Positions 1 to 9,916 of a stretch of DNA of 64,000 bases are shown piece by piece; positions within the stretch are counted from its first letter, which is position 1, and each line of letters opens with the position of its first letter. The stretch lies in contig NZ_CP121112.1 in assembly GCF_029625295.1 (NCBI RefSeq), forward strand, positions 682,001 through 746,000. Direction: 5' to 3'. This DNA is from Flavobacterium gyeonganense (GTDB taxonomy: Bacteria > Bacteroidota > Bacteroidia > Flavobacteriales > Flavobacteriaceae). The notes below the pieces were generated by a model that saw only the letters and a program-made list of their open reading frames with translations, was not told the origin of the DNA and made no database searches. Made by a program: the position numbers and the translations under genes.

Positions 1-2145
1 AGGTTCTGAAATCCATTCGTGTTTTTTATTGTCAAAAAAGCTCAAAGCCGTTTTATCAATTGTAAAAGTTACTGTTTTCTCTTCTCCCGCTTTAAGAGAA
101 ATTTTCTCAAACCCTTTTAATTCCTTTATCGGACGAGGCAAGGAAGATTTTAAATCACTGATATAAAGCTGAACAATTTCTGATCCTTCCCTGCTTCCTG
201 TATTTTTTACTTTTACAGAAAATGTAATCTGATCATTGGCAGAAATTTGTTTTTTATCAGCAGTCACTTTTCCATATGCAAAAGTCGTATAACTCAATCC
301 GTGGCCAAAAGAAAATAATGGTTTTGCTTTTTGTTTGTCTGCCCAACGATAGCCTACAAAAATACTTTCATTATATTTAACCTCATCACCACCAGGAAAT
401 TCTCCTAACGCATGTGCTCCGTTATCAGATAATTTTACAGGAAAAGTAAAAGTCAATTTTCCTGACGGATTAACATCACCTACCAAAACATTTGCCAAAG
501 CAGTTCCCGCTTCTGTTCCTAAAAACCATCCCTGTACAATTCCCGGAACTTCTTTTACCCACGGCATTGCTACAGCATTTCCTGAAATATTTACGTAAAC
601 AATATTTTTATTTACCTTAACTAACTCACTGATTAATTCATCCTGATTGTATGGAAGTCCTAAATCTTTACGGTCTGCTCCTTCGGCATCCTGGTTATCA
701 CTTTTGTTTAATCCACCTATGAAAAGAACTATATCAGCATCTTTGGCTACCTTCAAAGCTTCGGCAGTCAATTCAGCAGATGAACGTTTGTCTTCTAAAC
801 TAACTTTTGCAACAACTCCGTTATAGTTACTCGTCGGATCTCCAACATATCCGCGTGCGTAAACAATCTCGGCCTGATTTCCAATTCTTTTCTTCAGACC
901 TTCCAGCGGAGTGATTTCATAACTTGCTTTTAATGATGAACTTCCTCCTCCAACTGTCATCATTTTGATGGCATTCTCACCAATAACAGCGATTTTCTTC
1001 GTTTTAGAAAGATTGATTGGCAAAATATTGTTGTTATTCTGAAGCAAAACAATTCCTTCTTCTGCTATTTTCAAACCTGCTTTTGCATGCTCTTCTGTTC
1101 CAAATGAGCCAAAAGGACGATTTTTATTCATATTCGTAAGGAAAGACAATCGTAAAATACGGCGCACTTTTTCGTCTAATTCTTTAGTTCCTACTTCCCC
1201 TTTTTTAATCATTTCTGAGTAGGGTTTTGCCAGATAATAATTATCATACGCATTACTGGTTCCCCATGAAAGTCCGTTCGTCCAGGAGCCGAACTCCATA
1301 TCCAAGCCATTATGAATAGCTTGTTTTGTATCGTGAACTCCTCCCCAGTCTGAAACAACAACTCCCTTGAACCCCCATTCTCCACGAAGAATGTCGTTTA
1401 ATAAAAACTCATTATGACAACACTGCTGCCCTTTGTATTTATTGTAAGACCCCATAATGGCCCAAGCATCACCTTCCTGAACAGCTGCTTTAAAAGCCGG
1501 CAAATAGATTTCGTACAAGGCACGATCATCTACAATCACGTTTACCGAGTTACGATTGGTTTCCTGATTGTTAAGGGCAAAATGTTTTACACAGGCAGCA
1601 ACTCCAATTGACTGAACCCCTTTAATGTAAGGAACCACCATTTTTGAAGTCAGAAAAGGATCTTCTCCCATATATTCGAAGTTACGGCCGTTCAAGGGAG
1701 TTCTGTAAATATTTACACCAGGTCCTAAGAGTACATTTTTATTGCGATAGCGTGCTTCTTCTCCCAATGATTTACCATATAATGAGGCTAATTCTTTGTT
1801 CCATGTTGCAGATAAAGCCGTCAACGCAGGGAAAGCAATACAGGAATCATTGGTCCAGCCTGCCTGGTCCCACTCATCCCATTTTACCTCAGTACGAATT
1901 CCGTGTGGGCCATCGGTCATCCAGTTTTCAGGGATTCCTAAACGCGGCACACCTGGTGAACTAAATTTAGACTGCGCATGAATCATTGCAATTTTTTCAT
2001 CAGTAGTCATTCGCGAAAGCGCATCTTCTACACGATCATTAATTGGCTTTTTATCATCCAGATAAATTGGAATTTTATTTTGCGCATTACTTCCAAATGA
2101 ATTCAGTAACAGTAAAACAACTATTACTTTAACGTTTTTAAACAT
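1..2145 (-). CDS. Secreted GH3 beta-glucosidase, C-terminus cut by window edge
   Basis: Glycoside hydrolase family 3 enzyme that probably removes terminal beta-linked glucose or a related sugar from oligosaccharides in the periplasm or outside the cell. The frame is open from the ATG at 2145 to the left edge, giving 715 residues. It begins with a signal peptide (MFKNVKVIVVLLLLNSFGSNA). The GH3 N-terminal barrel follows, with the KHF and NGRNFEY substrate-site motifs and the SDW motif whose Asp266 is the expected nucleophile. The GH3 C-terminal domain and the start of a fibronectin III-like domain (GHGLSYTTF) come next. It lies downstream of the DUF6377 regulator gene and is the third GH3 gene of this locus. 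The family is certain; the exact substrate cannot be read from sequence. Confidence 0.93.
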   Translation of the reverse strand, partial: MFKNVKVIVVLLLLNSFGSNAQNKIPIYLDDKKPINDRVEDALSRMTTDEKIAMIHAQSKFSSPGVPRLGIPENWMTDGPHGIRTEVKWDEWDQAGWTNDSCIAFPALTALSATWNKELASLYGKSLGEEARYRNKNVLLGPGVNIYRTPLNGRNFEYMGEDPFLTSKMVVPYIKGVQSIGVAACVKHFALNNQETNRNSVNVIVDDRALYEIYLPAFKAAVQEGDAWAIMGSYNKYKGQQCCHNEFLLNDILRGEWGFKGVVVSDWGGVHDTKQAIHNGLDMEFGSWTNGLSWGTSNAYDNYYLAKPYSEMIKKGEVGTKELDEKVRRILRLSFLTNMNKNRPFGSFGTEEHAKAGLKIAEEGIVLLQNNNNILPINLSKTKKIAVIGENAIKMMTVGGGSSSLKASYEITPLEGLKKRIGNQAEIVYARGYVGDPTSNYNGVVAKVSLEDKRSSAELTAEALKVAKDADIVLFIGGLNKSDNQDAEGADRKDLGLPYNQDELISELVKVNKNIVYVNISGNAVAMPWVKEVPGIVQGWFLGTEAGTALANVLVGDVNPSGKLTFTFPVKLSDNGAHALGEFPGGDEVKYNESIFVGYRWADKQKAKPLFSFGHGLSYTTFAYGKVTADKKQISANDQITFSVKVKNTGSREGSEIVQLYISDLKSSLPRPIKELKGFEKISLKAGEEKTVTFTIDKTALSFFDNKKHEWISEP

Positions 2146-2255
2146 AACTTTTTATTTATTAATCATTACTATACTATTTTAGATCTGCCATTTAAAATGT
2201 TTTCTAAATAATATGGTAAAGCTATAACGATATCGTATTCGTGAAAATCCTGAAT

Positions 2256-2342
2256 AAAAAAAGTAGTAATTTTAAAAAATAAACAACTAAAAATCAAAAC
2301 CTTAAATCAAAAAAAACATTAAAAAAAGTAGTGATTTTAAAA
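2256..2342. promoter_or_regulatory. Two direct repeats upstream of the GH3 gene
   Basis: Two 22-bp copies, at 2256-2277 and 2321-2342, differ at one base (core GTAGTRATTTTAAAA on the plus strand). They start 65 bp apart in the 204-bp gap between the GH3 gene and the DUF6377 regulator. A 10-bp palindrome, ACGATATCGT, lies nearby at 2227-2236. The core read on the minus strand (AAAATCACTAC) recurs at 12359-12369 in the receptor/NrtR intergenic region. They may be regulator-binding sites; this is inference. Confidence 0.4.
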
Positions 2343-2349
2343 TAAAGAA

Positions 2350-3993
2350 TTAGGCTTTTTGAGAAATTAAACCAATTTTCATCACCATTTCCTCGAAGTC
2401 ATTTCGGGAAACAATAGCCTTATTTCTCGCTCTGGTACGATAATTATAAATAGTGCTTAAAGAGTAGCGAAGAAAAGCAGCAATTTTTACGCTATCTGTT
2501 ATTCCGAGTCTGATCAGGGCAAAAATTCGGAGTTCTGTATTGAGCAGTTCGCCTTGTTTTACTATAATTTGTTCTTCGGGAATAAGCAAAGCATTGAAGT
2601 CTTTTACGAAAGAAGGATACAGGCTTAAAAAGATACTGTCAAAATTTTTATATAATTCTTCTAGTTCATTATCAACCAAAGTAGTTGATTTCAACATTTT
2701 GTAAATTTCATCAAACTGTTTGGCTGTTGCCTTTTTGTTTAAAATAACACGATAATTTTCAAGCTTATTGATGTAGGCTGAACACAGACTAAAGAAATTT
2801 GCAATGTATTCCTCCTTAATATGATTGGATTCTGATAATTGGGCATTACGTTCCTGAAGCTGATTATTTGCCTCTGTGATATCTTTGTTTAATTCCGCTA
2901 ATTTCTGACTGGTTTCATAAAGTTCTCCACGAATTCTGGATACTTTTTTCATCTGCTTATAAACATAAATTACAGCCACAATTAAAAACAACGATAACAA
3001 ACTAATACACAAAAGGTAAACCTGAAGTTCTGTTTTTCGCTGGGATTCACGTTCCAAATAAGCCGTATTGATAATAGAATAAAGCTGGGACATCAGAAGT
3101 GTCCGAAATTGTACGTTGCAATATAATGCGTCTTCAATAGCAGATTGTGTGAGTTTATATGCCATATCAACATCTCCTAATTCATAAAAAACCATAGCCA
3201 GTTCCTGTTGTGAAGCATTATCTTTTATAGCTTGTTTAATATCTGAAGCCGCAGAAAGCGCATAATACTTTTTGACTAATTCTATTTGACGTACATTTTG
3301 TGAAATATTGCCCAAAAGATATGTGATCATGGGATATTGAGGATTATCATCCTTCATTCCTTTCAATAATCTTAGTAATTCTTTTTGGGCAGCATCAAAT
3401 TCCTTGTGGTAAATTTTCTTCTGAATTTTATTAATCTTATAATCTAAAGAATTAGGATTTAAAATACCTAGCAGCGAATCACGATATTTACCAATCTGCT
3501 CAAAAAACTCACTACTTCGACTGTTTGCGCTATAATGCTCATAAAATTCCCGATACGTAATATAATAATTAGGCAGTAGTGATTTTTCTAATTCTTTTTT
3601 ATTGATATTTTTTAAAATCGCTTCTGATTCCCTGTAGTTTCCTGTTGATGAATACAGGTTTGCCAGTTGCAGCTCTGCCAGTTGCAACAGGTCTTTTTTA
3701 TGAAGTTCATTAGCTATTTTGAGATTTCTCTTTACATAAAAAATAGCAGAATCTGAATTGAATTTCTGATACTCTTTATATAATGCCTGATTGTAATTAT
3801 ACTCTTGTTCTTTAGAAAGATCCTTTGATTTTATTTTTTTGAAGTTTAAAATGTGTTCTTCTTTTAACCGGACGTAATACTGTTTATTTTTCACAGCATC
3901 GTTTAGCTTATCCAAAATAGTATCTGTCCCTTCTGAAGAATAGCCAGGAAAATAAAGAAGTAAGGTTAAAATAAATAGAAAATAATTTTTCAA
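2350..3993 (-). CDS. Membrane TPR regulator with LuxR-like HTH (DUF6377 family)
   Basis: Membrane-anchored transcription regulator of the type often found beside polysaccharide-use genes in Bacteroidota. The frame extends up to a TTG at 4059, but no ATG lies near the N-terminus. I prefer the TTG at 3993, which gives a clean signal peptide (MKNYFLFILTLLLYFPGYSS) and a 547-residue protein. Next come alpha-helical TPR-like repeats (about 60-310), one membrane helix (around YLLCISLLSLFLIVAVIYVY), a coiled coil rich in Gln and Asn, and a C-terminal helix-turn-helix (ELRIFALIRLGI, then IAAFLRYSLSTIYNYRTRAR). This is one-protein signalling from periplasmic TPR to cytoplasmic HTH. Its position between GH3 genes suggests it controls them. 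The assignment to DUF6377 rests on recalled family features. Confidence 0.8.
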   Translation of the reverse strand: MKNYFLFILTLLLYFPGYSSEGTDTILDKLNDAVKNKQYYVRLKEEHILNFKKIKSKDLSKEQEYNYNQALYKEYQKFNSDSAIFYVKRNLKIANELHKKDLLQLAELQLANLYSSTGNYRESEAILKNINKKELEKSLLPNYYITYREFYEHYSANSRSSEFFEQIGKYRDSLLGILNPNSLDYKINKIQKKIYHKEFDAAQKELLRLLKGMKDDNPQYPMITYLLGNISQNVRQIELVKKYYALSAASDIKQAIKDNASQQELAMVFYELGDVDMAYKLTQSAIEDALYCNVQFRTLLMSQLYSIINTAYLERESQRKTELQVYLLCISLLSLFLIVAVIYVYKQMKKVSRIRGELYETSQKLAELNKDITEANNQLQERNAQLSESNHIKEEYIANFFSLCSAYINKLENYRVILNKKATAKQFDEIYKMLKSTTLVDNELEELYKNFDSIFLSLYPSFVKDFNALLIPEEQIIVKQGELLNTELRIFALIRLGITDSVKIAAFLRYSLSTIYNYRTRARNKAIVSRNDFEEMVMKIGLISQKA

Positions 3994-4059
3994 GTTGATA
4001 GCAGATAAATGAGACTTACAAATATAACAAAGTGTCTTAAAAGAAAATAAATTAAACAA

Positions 4060-4091
4060 AAAACCTTCAAAACATCAGTTCTGAAGGTTTT
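4060..4091 (-). terminator. Rho-independent terminator of the GH3 operon
   Basis: Perfect 10-bp arms (AAAACCTTCA at 4060-4069, TGAAGGTTTT at 4082-4091) enclose a 12-nt loop. On the minus strand the hairpin runs into a T-rich stretch. It lies 29 bp after the stop of the GH3 gene at 4120. Confidence 0.8.
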
Positions 4092-4119
4092 GACTAATAA
4101 TAATTAACTAACCAAATTA

Positions 4120-6567
4120 CTAAGGTTTCAGCTCAGTAAATTTTACATCAGCCTCAAAAGCTTTTTTTACTTTTTCAGCGGTAATTTCACTTGCAACCGT
4201 AAACGACGCCGTTTGTTTAATATCTAATGAAGATGCTCCAACAAGAACATTATATTTTCCAGCTTCTGCAATCCAAGCGCTTTTACTTTCTATAAAAGAA
4301 GCCAGGTCTTTTGGAGATAAAGTAAAAGTTAATGTCTGACTTTCTCCCGGTTTCAATTCTTTCGTTTTACCAAAAGCTTTTAATTCTTCTTTTGGTTTGT
4401 CAATTGATTTAGACGGAGCGTTTAAATACAACTGAACTACCTCTTTTCCAGCGGTTTTTCCAGTATTTTTCACTGTTACTGAAACTGTTAACTTATCTTT
4501 AAAAGTTGGTGAACTTACTTTGATTCCAGAATATTCAAAAGTTGTATACGAACTTCCAAAACCAAATTCGTAAGATGGTTTTACATTGAAAGTATTAAAA
4601 TAACGGTATCCAACGTAAACGCCTTCTTCATAAGTCACCTCTTTCGGATTATCCGCAGGAATTCCCGGAAAGTTTTTTGCCGAAGAATTGTCAGCATATT
4701 TTACAGGAAAAGTCATTGTCAATTTCCCAGACGGATTTACTTTTCCAGCAATTACATCGGCCACAGAATGTCCGCCTTCTTGTCCTGGCTGCCAAGCTAA
4801 TAAAATAGCATCCACTTTATCTTTCCAAGAAGCTGTTTCGATTACACCGCCGATATTTAAAATCACCACTACTTTTTTACCTTTTGCGTGGAAAGCTTTA
4901 GAAATTCTGTCCAGCATTTCGATTTCTTCTGTTGCCAGATTAAAATCGTTATCTACTACTCTATCTCCGCCTTCTCCAGAATTTCTTCCTAAAGTCACAA
5001 AAGCAATTTCAGAACTTGATGCTTTTTTAGCTAAGAAGGCGTCGTCCATTTTCATTTCTGGAAGTCTTTCCGGCAAAGCCAAAATGCCTCTTTTCTTTCT
5101 GTTTTCTTTTTCTATCACTTGTTCTTTTTCTGCATAAGGCGTATATAAATCAGTTAGTTCTTTGTCTAATTTATAACCTGCTGCATTTAATCCTTCTAAA
5201 AGAGAAACGGTATGTTTATTGTTCACGCTTCCGCTTCCTGTACCGCCTGTAATCCATGCGTATGAAGTAACTCCGAATAATGAAACTTCTTTCTGCTTGT
5301 CAGCAAAAGGCAATGCATTTTTTTCGTTTTTAAGCAAAACCATTCCTTCTGTTGCCGCACTTCTCGTTACAGCCGCATTTTGCGTTAAGTTAGGTTTATC
5401 GCTGTATTTGTATTTAGCAAAAGTCGGCGTGCGGAAAACGTATTCTAAAATTCTTCTCACATTGGTATTAGCGGCTTCCTGAGATAATTTTCCTGAGTTT
5501 AAAGCTTCTAATAATGCTTTTTTCTGAGCAGGAATTCCCGGCATCAAAAGATCGTTTCCAGCATTCATTTGTTTTACAACATCTGAAATACCACCTTTTT
5601 GAATCGATTCAAAACCCGGAAAACCTCCGAACCAATCTGTCATTACGATTCCTTTGAAACCCCATTCGTCTCTTAAAACCTGAGTCAGTAAATCTCTTCG
5701 GTCAGATGTATATTCGCCGTTTAATTTGTTATAGGAAGACATCACTGTCCAAGGCTGCGCTTCTTTAACCGTAATCTCAAAACCTTTTAAATACAATTCT
5801 CTAATGGCTCTTTCAGAAACATGTGCGTTGATGGTCAAACGATTGGTTTCTTCATTATTTACTGCGAAATGTTTAATCGAAGTTCCAACACCTTGCGACT
5901 GAATTCCGTTTACAATTGCTGCAGCTGTTTTTCCAGAAATCAGCGGATCTTCAGAATAGTATTCGAAGTTTCTTCCATTTAACGGATTTCTTTGAATATT
6001 CAACGCAGGCGCTAATAAAACGTCAACTCCATATTCTTTAACTTCATTCCCCATTGCTTTACCAACTTGTTCCAGCAAAACTGTATTCCATGTTGACGCT
6101 AAAGCCGTTCCAACCGGAAAAGCCGTTGCATAATACGTTTTAGAATCATTTTCTCTTGTTGGCGCAATTCTTAAGCCGGCAGGACCATCGGCTACAACAG
6201 TCGCAGGAATTCCGAAACGTTCAAAAGAAGCAGTTCCTCCCGCCGCTCCCGGTACAAGACCTTGTTTCGAATCTCCAACCGGACCTGTTAAAACTTCAAT
6301 TCCAGGCATTCCCGTTCCGATCAGTAATTCTACTTTTTCAGCATTGGTCATTTCCTTAATGATGGCTTCAATTCTTTGATTAACAGACAGACGTGTATCT
6401 TCCCATACATCTAATTTTCCGTTTTTATTGAAATCGGTAAACGTAAATCCGTTAATCGTAATTACAGGATCTTTCTCGTTTACGGGTAACTTTTTAAAAG
6501 ACAAGTTCGAAAGTACAAGCGCTGTTAAAAGCGTTATTCTCACTGTTTTTGTAACCTTATGTTTCAT
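4120..6567 (-). CDS. GH3 beta-glucosidase (BglX-like)
   Basis: Family 3 glycoside hydrolase of 815 residues, a usual length for periplasmic BglX-type beta-glucosidases. The N-terminal hydrophobic segment (about 8-24) is a signal sequence. A calcium-loop-like DFNKNGKLDVWED (45-57) precedes the catalytic barrel; the same motif occurs in the GH3 gene at 7597. Active-site motifs are NGRNFEYYSEDP (197-208), KHF (232-234) and TDW with the nucleophile Asp311. The GH3 C-terminal domain follows, and then a fibronectin III-like domain near 700-790. The gene starts 24 bp after the esterase gene and is followed by a terminator at 4060-4091, so it is probably the last gene of the receptor-GH3-esterase-GH3 operon. 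Beta-glucosidase is the likely activity; xylosidase cannot be excluded. Confidence 0.93.
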   Translation of the reverse strand: MKHKVTKTVRITLLTALVLSNLSFKKLPVNEKDPVITINGFTFTDFNKNGKLDVWEDTRLSVNQRIEAIIKEMTNAEKVELLIGTGMPGIEVLTGPVGDSKQGLVPGAAGGTASFERFGIPATVVADGPAGLRIAPTRENDSKTYYATAFPVGTALASTWNTVLLEQVGKAMGNEVKEYGVDVLLAPALNIQRNPLNGRNFEYYSEDPLISGKTAAAIVNGIQSQGVGTSIKHFAVNNEETNRLTINAHVSERAIRELYLKGFEITVKEAQPWTVMSSYNKLNGEYTSDRRDLLTQVLRDEWGFKGIVMTDWFGGFPGFESIQKGGISDVVKQMNAGNDLLMPGIPAQKKALLEALNSGKLSQEAANTNVRRILEYVFRTPTFAKYKYSDKPNLTQNAAVTRSAATEGMVLLKNEKNALPFADKQKEVSLFGVTSYAWITGGTGSGSVNNKHTVSLLEGLNAAGYKLDKELTDLYTPYAEKEQVIEKENRKKRGILALPERLPEMKMDDAFLAKKASSSEIAFVTLGRNSGEGGDRVVDNDFNLATEEIEMLDRISKAFHAKGKKVVVILNIGGVIETASWKDKVDAILLAWQPGQEGGHSVADVIAGKVNPSGKLTMTFPVKYADNSSAKNFPGIPADNPKEVTYEEGVYVGYRYFNTFNVKPSYEFGFGSSYTTFEYSGIKVSSPTFKDKLTVSVTVKNTGKTAGKEVVQLYLNAPSKSIDKPKEELKAFGKTKELKPGESQTLTFTLSPKDLASFIESKSAWIAEAGKYNVLVGASSLDIKQTASFTVASEITAEKVKKAFEADVKFTELKP

Positions 6568-6591
6568 ACTATATAGTTTTAAAGTGGTTTT

Positions 6592-7479
6592 TTAATTTAA
6601 AAATCCCTGAAGCGTCAGCCATTCTTCAAATCGTGTTTCCCAGGAATCAACAGGCAGATTTTGTTTTCCAGTTCCAAAACCGTGTCCGCCTTTTGAATAC
6701 ATATGCAACTCGACCGTCTGCCCAGCATCCAGCCATTTATTATACATCTGAATACTCCTCGGAGCTAGTTTTAACTGATCGTCGCTCGCTGCACAAACAA
6801 ACATCGGAATTTTTTTTTCTGGAACAGGAATACTCAAAAGTTCTAATCTTGGTCCGCCGTAAATATTGGCTACAAAATCGGGCAATTGGTCTTTCGTGTT
6901 GTCTAAAACGGTTTCCATCGCAACTGTACTTCCGGCAGAAAAACCAATTATTCCGACTTTTTTAATATCAATTCCATATTTCGAAGCATTCGCTCTAACA
7001 TATTTCAAAGCATTTTTCCCGTCTTGTGCTGCTAACTGAATTGTTGCCGCAGCGTTTTTTTCGAATGCTGCTCTGTCTTTCAGTTTGTCCATCATTTCTC
7101 TTGCGGGGTCGTTGGTTTCCGTTTTGTTCAAACGGTATTTTAAAACAAAAGCAGTGATTCCTTTTTTACTTAACATTTCTGCTAATTCTTTTCCTTCTCT
7201 ATTAATGGATAAACTTTGAAAACCGCCGCCCGGCGCAATCACAATGGCAGTTCCCGTATTTTTAACCCCTTTTGGAACTTGATAAACCAATAATGACGGA
7301 TCTATAACATTGTAAACTACTTCAGTTTTGAATAAATCCGAATACATTTGGGCTTCTTTTTGTGTCCAGTTTTCAGATCCGGGCGCTTTTCCTTCGTATA
7401 ACTTTATACTTTCTTGTGCTTTTGCTCCGCTTACTAATAATGTGAAGAAAGCAGAAAGCAGGATTATTTGATTTTTCAT
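6592..7479 (-). CDS. Secreted alpha/beta-hydrolase (esterase/lipase, carbohydrate-esterase-like)
   Basis: Serine hydrolase of the alpha/beta fold, 295 residues, with a signal peptide ending in GAKA-QE (about residue 21). An oxyanion-hole motif APGGGF lies at 82-87, the nucleophile elbow GFSAG has Ser181, and Asp233 or 234 with His266 (GGHGFG) probably completes the triad. Similar secreted esterases next to glycoside hydrolases in Bacteroidota often remove acetyl or other acyl groups from plant glycans. Here it sits between two GH3 genes in one apparent operon, so deacylation of the same oligosaccharides is a reasonable inference. The substrate is not shown by sequence. Confidence 0.88.
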   Translation of the reverse strand: MKNQIILLSAFFTLLVSGAKAQESIKLYEGKAPGSENWTQKEAQMYSDLFKTEVVYNVIDPSLLVYQVPKGVKNTGTAIVIAPGGGFQSLSINREGKELAEMLSKKGITAFVLKYRLNKTETNDPAREMMDKLKDRAAFEKNAAATIQLAAQDGKNALKYVRANASKYGIDIKKVGIIGFSAGSTVAMETVLDNTKDQLPDFVANIYGGPRLELLSIPVPEKKIPMFVCAASDDQLKLAPRSIQMYNKWLDAGQTVELHMYSKGGHGFGTGKQNLPVDSWETRFEEWLTLQGFLN

Positions 7480-7522
7480 AGTGTATTCTTTGTTTATTAT
7501 TTCATGCAGATTTTTTATAGTT

Positions 7523-7583
7523 CTCGCAAAGTCGCTAAGACGCTAAGATTAAAAACTTAAAAGAAACTTTGCGATTTTGCGAG
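7523..7583. repeat. CGCAAAG-family inverted repeat inside the GH operon
   Basis: Arms CTCGCAAA (7523-7530) and TTTGCGAG (7576-7583) flank GTCGCTAAGACGC and a second ACTTTGCG segment in the 117-bp gap between the GH3 and esterase genes. Related inverted repeats with CGCAAAGT/ACTTTGCG arms lie at 30934-30979 and 50755-50859. It can fold as an RNA hairpin within the operon transcript. Confidence 0.65.
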
Positions 7584-7596
7584 ATTAAAAAAACAA

Positions 7597-9905
7597 TTAC
7601 TTCTTATAAGCCTCCGTACGAGCGTCTTTTATAACACCTTTCCAATTCAATCCAAAAGCAAAATCATAAATATTTCCTTCTGAATCTTTATGCGGAATCA
7701 TATCAAACGGAACATCTTCAAATTGCTTTTCAACCGTTTCCATATTCGCGGGCATTTGCACAGGCAATAATCCTGAAGGTTCTGTTTTTCCTGAAATAAT
7801 ATCTAAAACAGCTTGCGAAGAAACTCCGAAATTCAATACAATTCCTTCTACTTGTTTTTCAAATTCATTGAAAATCATAGGTTTTGAAGCTGTAACCGAA
7901 ACAATAACTGGTTTTCCATTCATCATATCTTTCGTGTCCAGAATCGTTCTCAAATCCATGGTATTGGCGGCAGTAACGGTTTTGTTTTTGTATGTCCTGT
8001 CTTTGATAGCTGGATCGATTACCTGATCTCCCGCCGCAATACTTTTTGTTCTTGCTTCAGATGCTGTGTATGATCCGTATTGAAGTGAAATCGGTACATA
8101 ACCATTACTTCCGTTTGTTCTGTCTTTTATGTCATAACCGCCTTCTAAACTCTGCGGACTGGTTACAAAAACAATAGCAAAATCGGCTTTTGAAGGATCA
8201 TCCGTTACATTGTAATATTTCTTAACCAATTCTAAATTTACCGGATAATCCAATTTCGGCTGACTCGCAATTCCCCACCAATCTTTGGTTGAAGCCGTAT
8301 AAATCTTCGGAATAAAAACAGTTTTCTTTTCTTTTAAAGGCATCACCGAAGCTTTGTTTTTTAATAATACAACTGATTTCAATTGTGCTTCATAACCTGC
8401 TTTCATAAATTCAGGATTTCCAACAATCGCTTTTGTTTCTTCAACATTTAAATACGGATTTTCGAAAAGACCCACTCTAAAAATGTTTTTTAACAAACGA
8501 ACAGCCGATCTTTCAAATCGGGCTCTCATAAAAGATTCACCAAATTCTTTAATTCCCATTTGATAAGCTTCTAAAACCGGCATTTTATCATTATTCCCTC
8601 CAAACTGATCAACACCTGCGATGATTGCTTTGTAGTGTCTTTCTGCGATAGAAAGATTCTCAACTCCCCAAGGTTTTCCAGCAAAAATATTTGGTGTTTT
8701 TCCTTCTTCGGCAGTTACCAGCCAATCGGTGCAGACAACGCCATCATAGCCGTATTTATCTCTTAATAAATCGGTTATAATGTATTTACTAAAACCATTG
8801 GCAACATTTTCATTGTATTTTTTATCCTGATCAAAAGTAATAGTGTAATAAGGCATTACCGCCGAAGCTTTACTCGTTTTTCCTTTTAATTTGAAAGCAC
8901 CATTAACAAATGGATCAATATGTTGCTGCAAATTATTTCCAGGATAAACGGCAAATTTCCCGTATGCCCAATGTCCGTCGCGTCCGCCTTCTTCAGCGCC
9001 TCCGCTTGGCCAGTGTTTTACCATAGCGTTCACACTTTTGTAACCCCATCCGTCTTTGATTTCGTCTTTTCCGTACGAGGTTTGGAAACCATCAATATAA
9101 GCTCTTCCCATGTCTCTGGTTAAAGCTGGGCTTTCGCCGAAAGTCATCGAAATTCTGTACCATCTTGGCTCAGAACCTAAATCGATTTGTGGCGAAAGTG
9201 CCGTTGCAATTCCCAAAGCGCGGTATTCTTTAGCTGCAATTTGTCCAAACTGTTCTACTATTTTTGGATCAAAAGTAGAAGCCATTCCTAAACCATCCGG
9301 CCACATTGAGATTGTTCCTCCCGCTCCTGCATTAAACTCTGACGTTACATTTGCCGTATGACGTGGATCTGTACTGGTGTTACTCGGAATTCCAAGTCCG
9401 ATTCCTTCTACAAAAGCCTGCATTTGGTTGTTCCATAAAGCCGCAACTTCTGGCGTTTCTACACTTGTAATTAACACATGGCGAAGATTGTCTTCTTTTA
9501 AAAATGCTTTTTGTTCATCTGTCAGATTCCACGATTTAGCACCGCTCTCATTAAACACTTTTCCGTTATAATGTCCCGCTCTGTATCCGTCAGCTGGAGC
9601 TGGCAAAGCCTGATGACGACTGTAAAGCATTAAACCCGCAATTTGCTCTACTGACATTTTTGAAGCTAAATCTTTTGCTCTTTCATCTTCTGAAAGGCGC
9701 CAGTCTTCATATTTATCAAGCTTTCCATTTTTATTTAAATCTTTGAACTTTTTACCATTTACAGTTAAAATTTGGATGCCAGATTCAGGAGAATATCCCA
9801 AATCTGCACCTTTATTGTTTTTAACTACAGTAAAATTTCCTTGCTGTGCCTGCATCGTAACACTTAGAAAAAAACGAAACTGGCAGTTATAATATTTTTT
9901 TTCAT
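7597..9905 (-). CDS. GH3 glycoside hydrolase with a frameshift in its signal peptide
   Basis: Family 3 glycoside hydrolase. The continuous frame starts at the Met at 9855 (752 residues) and contains the calcium-loop-like DLNKNGKLDKYEDWRLS near 40-55. The WPSGG and GRDGH motifs follow, and then CTDW with the likely nucleophile Asp377. The C-terminal domain follows, but the protein ends without a clear fibronectin III domain. The true start is the ATG at 9905, 11 bp after the receptor gene. It encodes MKKNIITASFVFF and then meets a stop because a T run has 7 instead of 8 bases (plus-strand A run at 9868-9874). Restoring one base gives MKKNIITASFVFFLSVTMQA, a good signal peptide. As written, the enzyme could only be made cytoplasmic from 9855. 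Sequencing error or recent mutation are both possible. Confidence 0.85.
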
Positions 9906-9916
9906 CTGAAATAAAT

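Noticed and set aside
4688..5137. Plus-strand open frame of 149 codons
   Set aside because: It is the antisense shadow of the GH3 gene at 4120-6567, whose frame, motifs and length are unmistakable.
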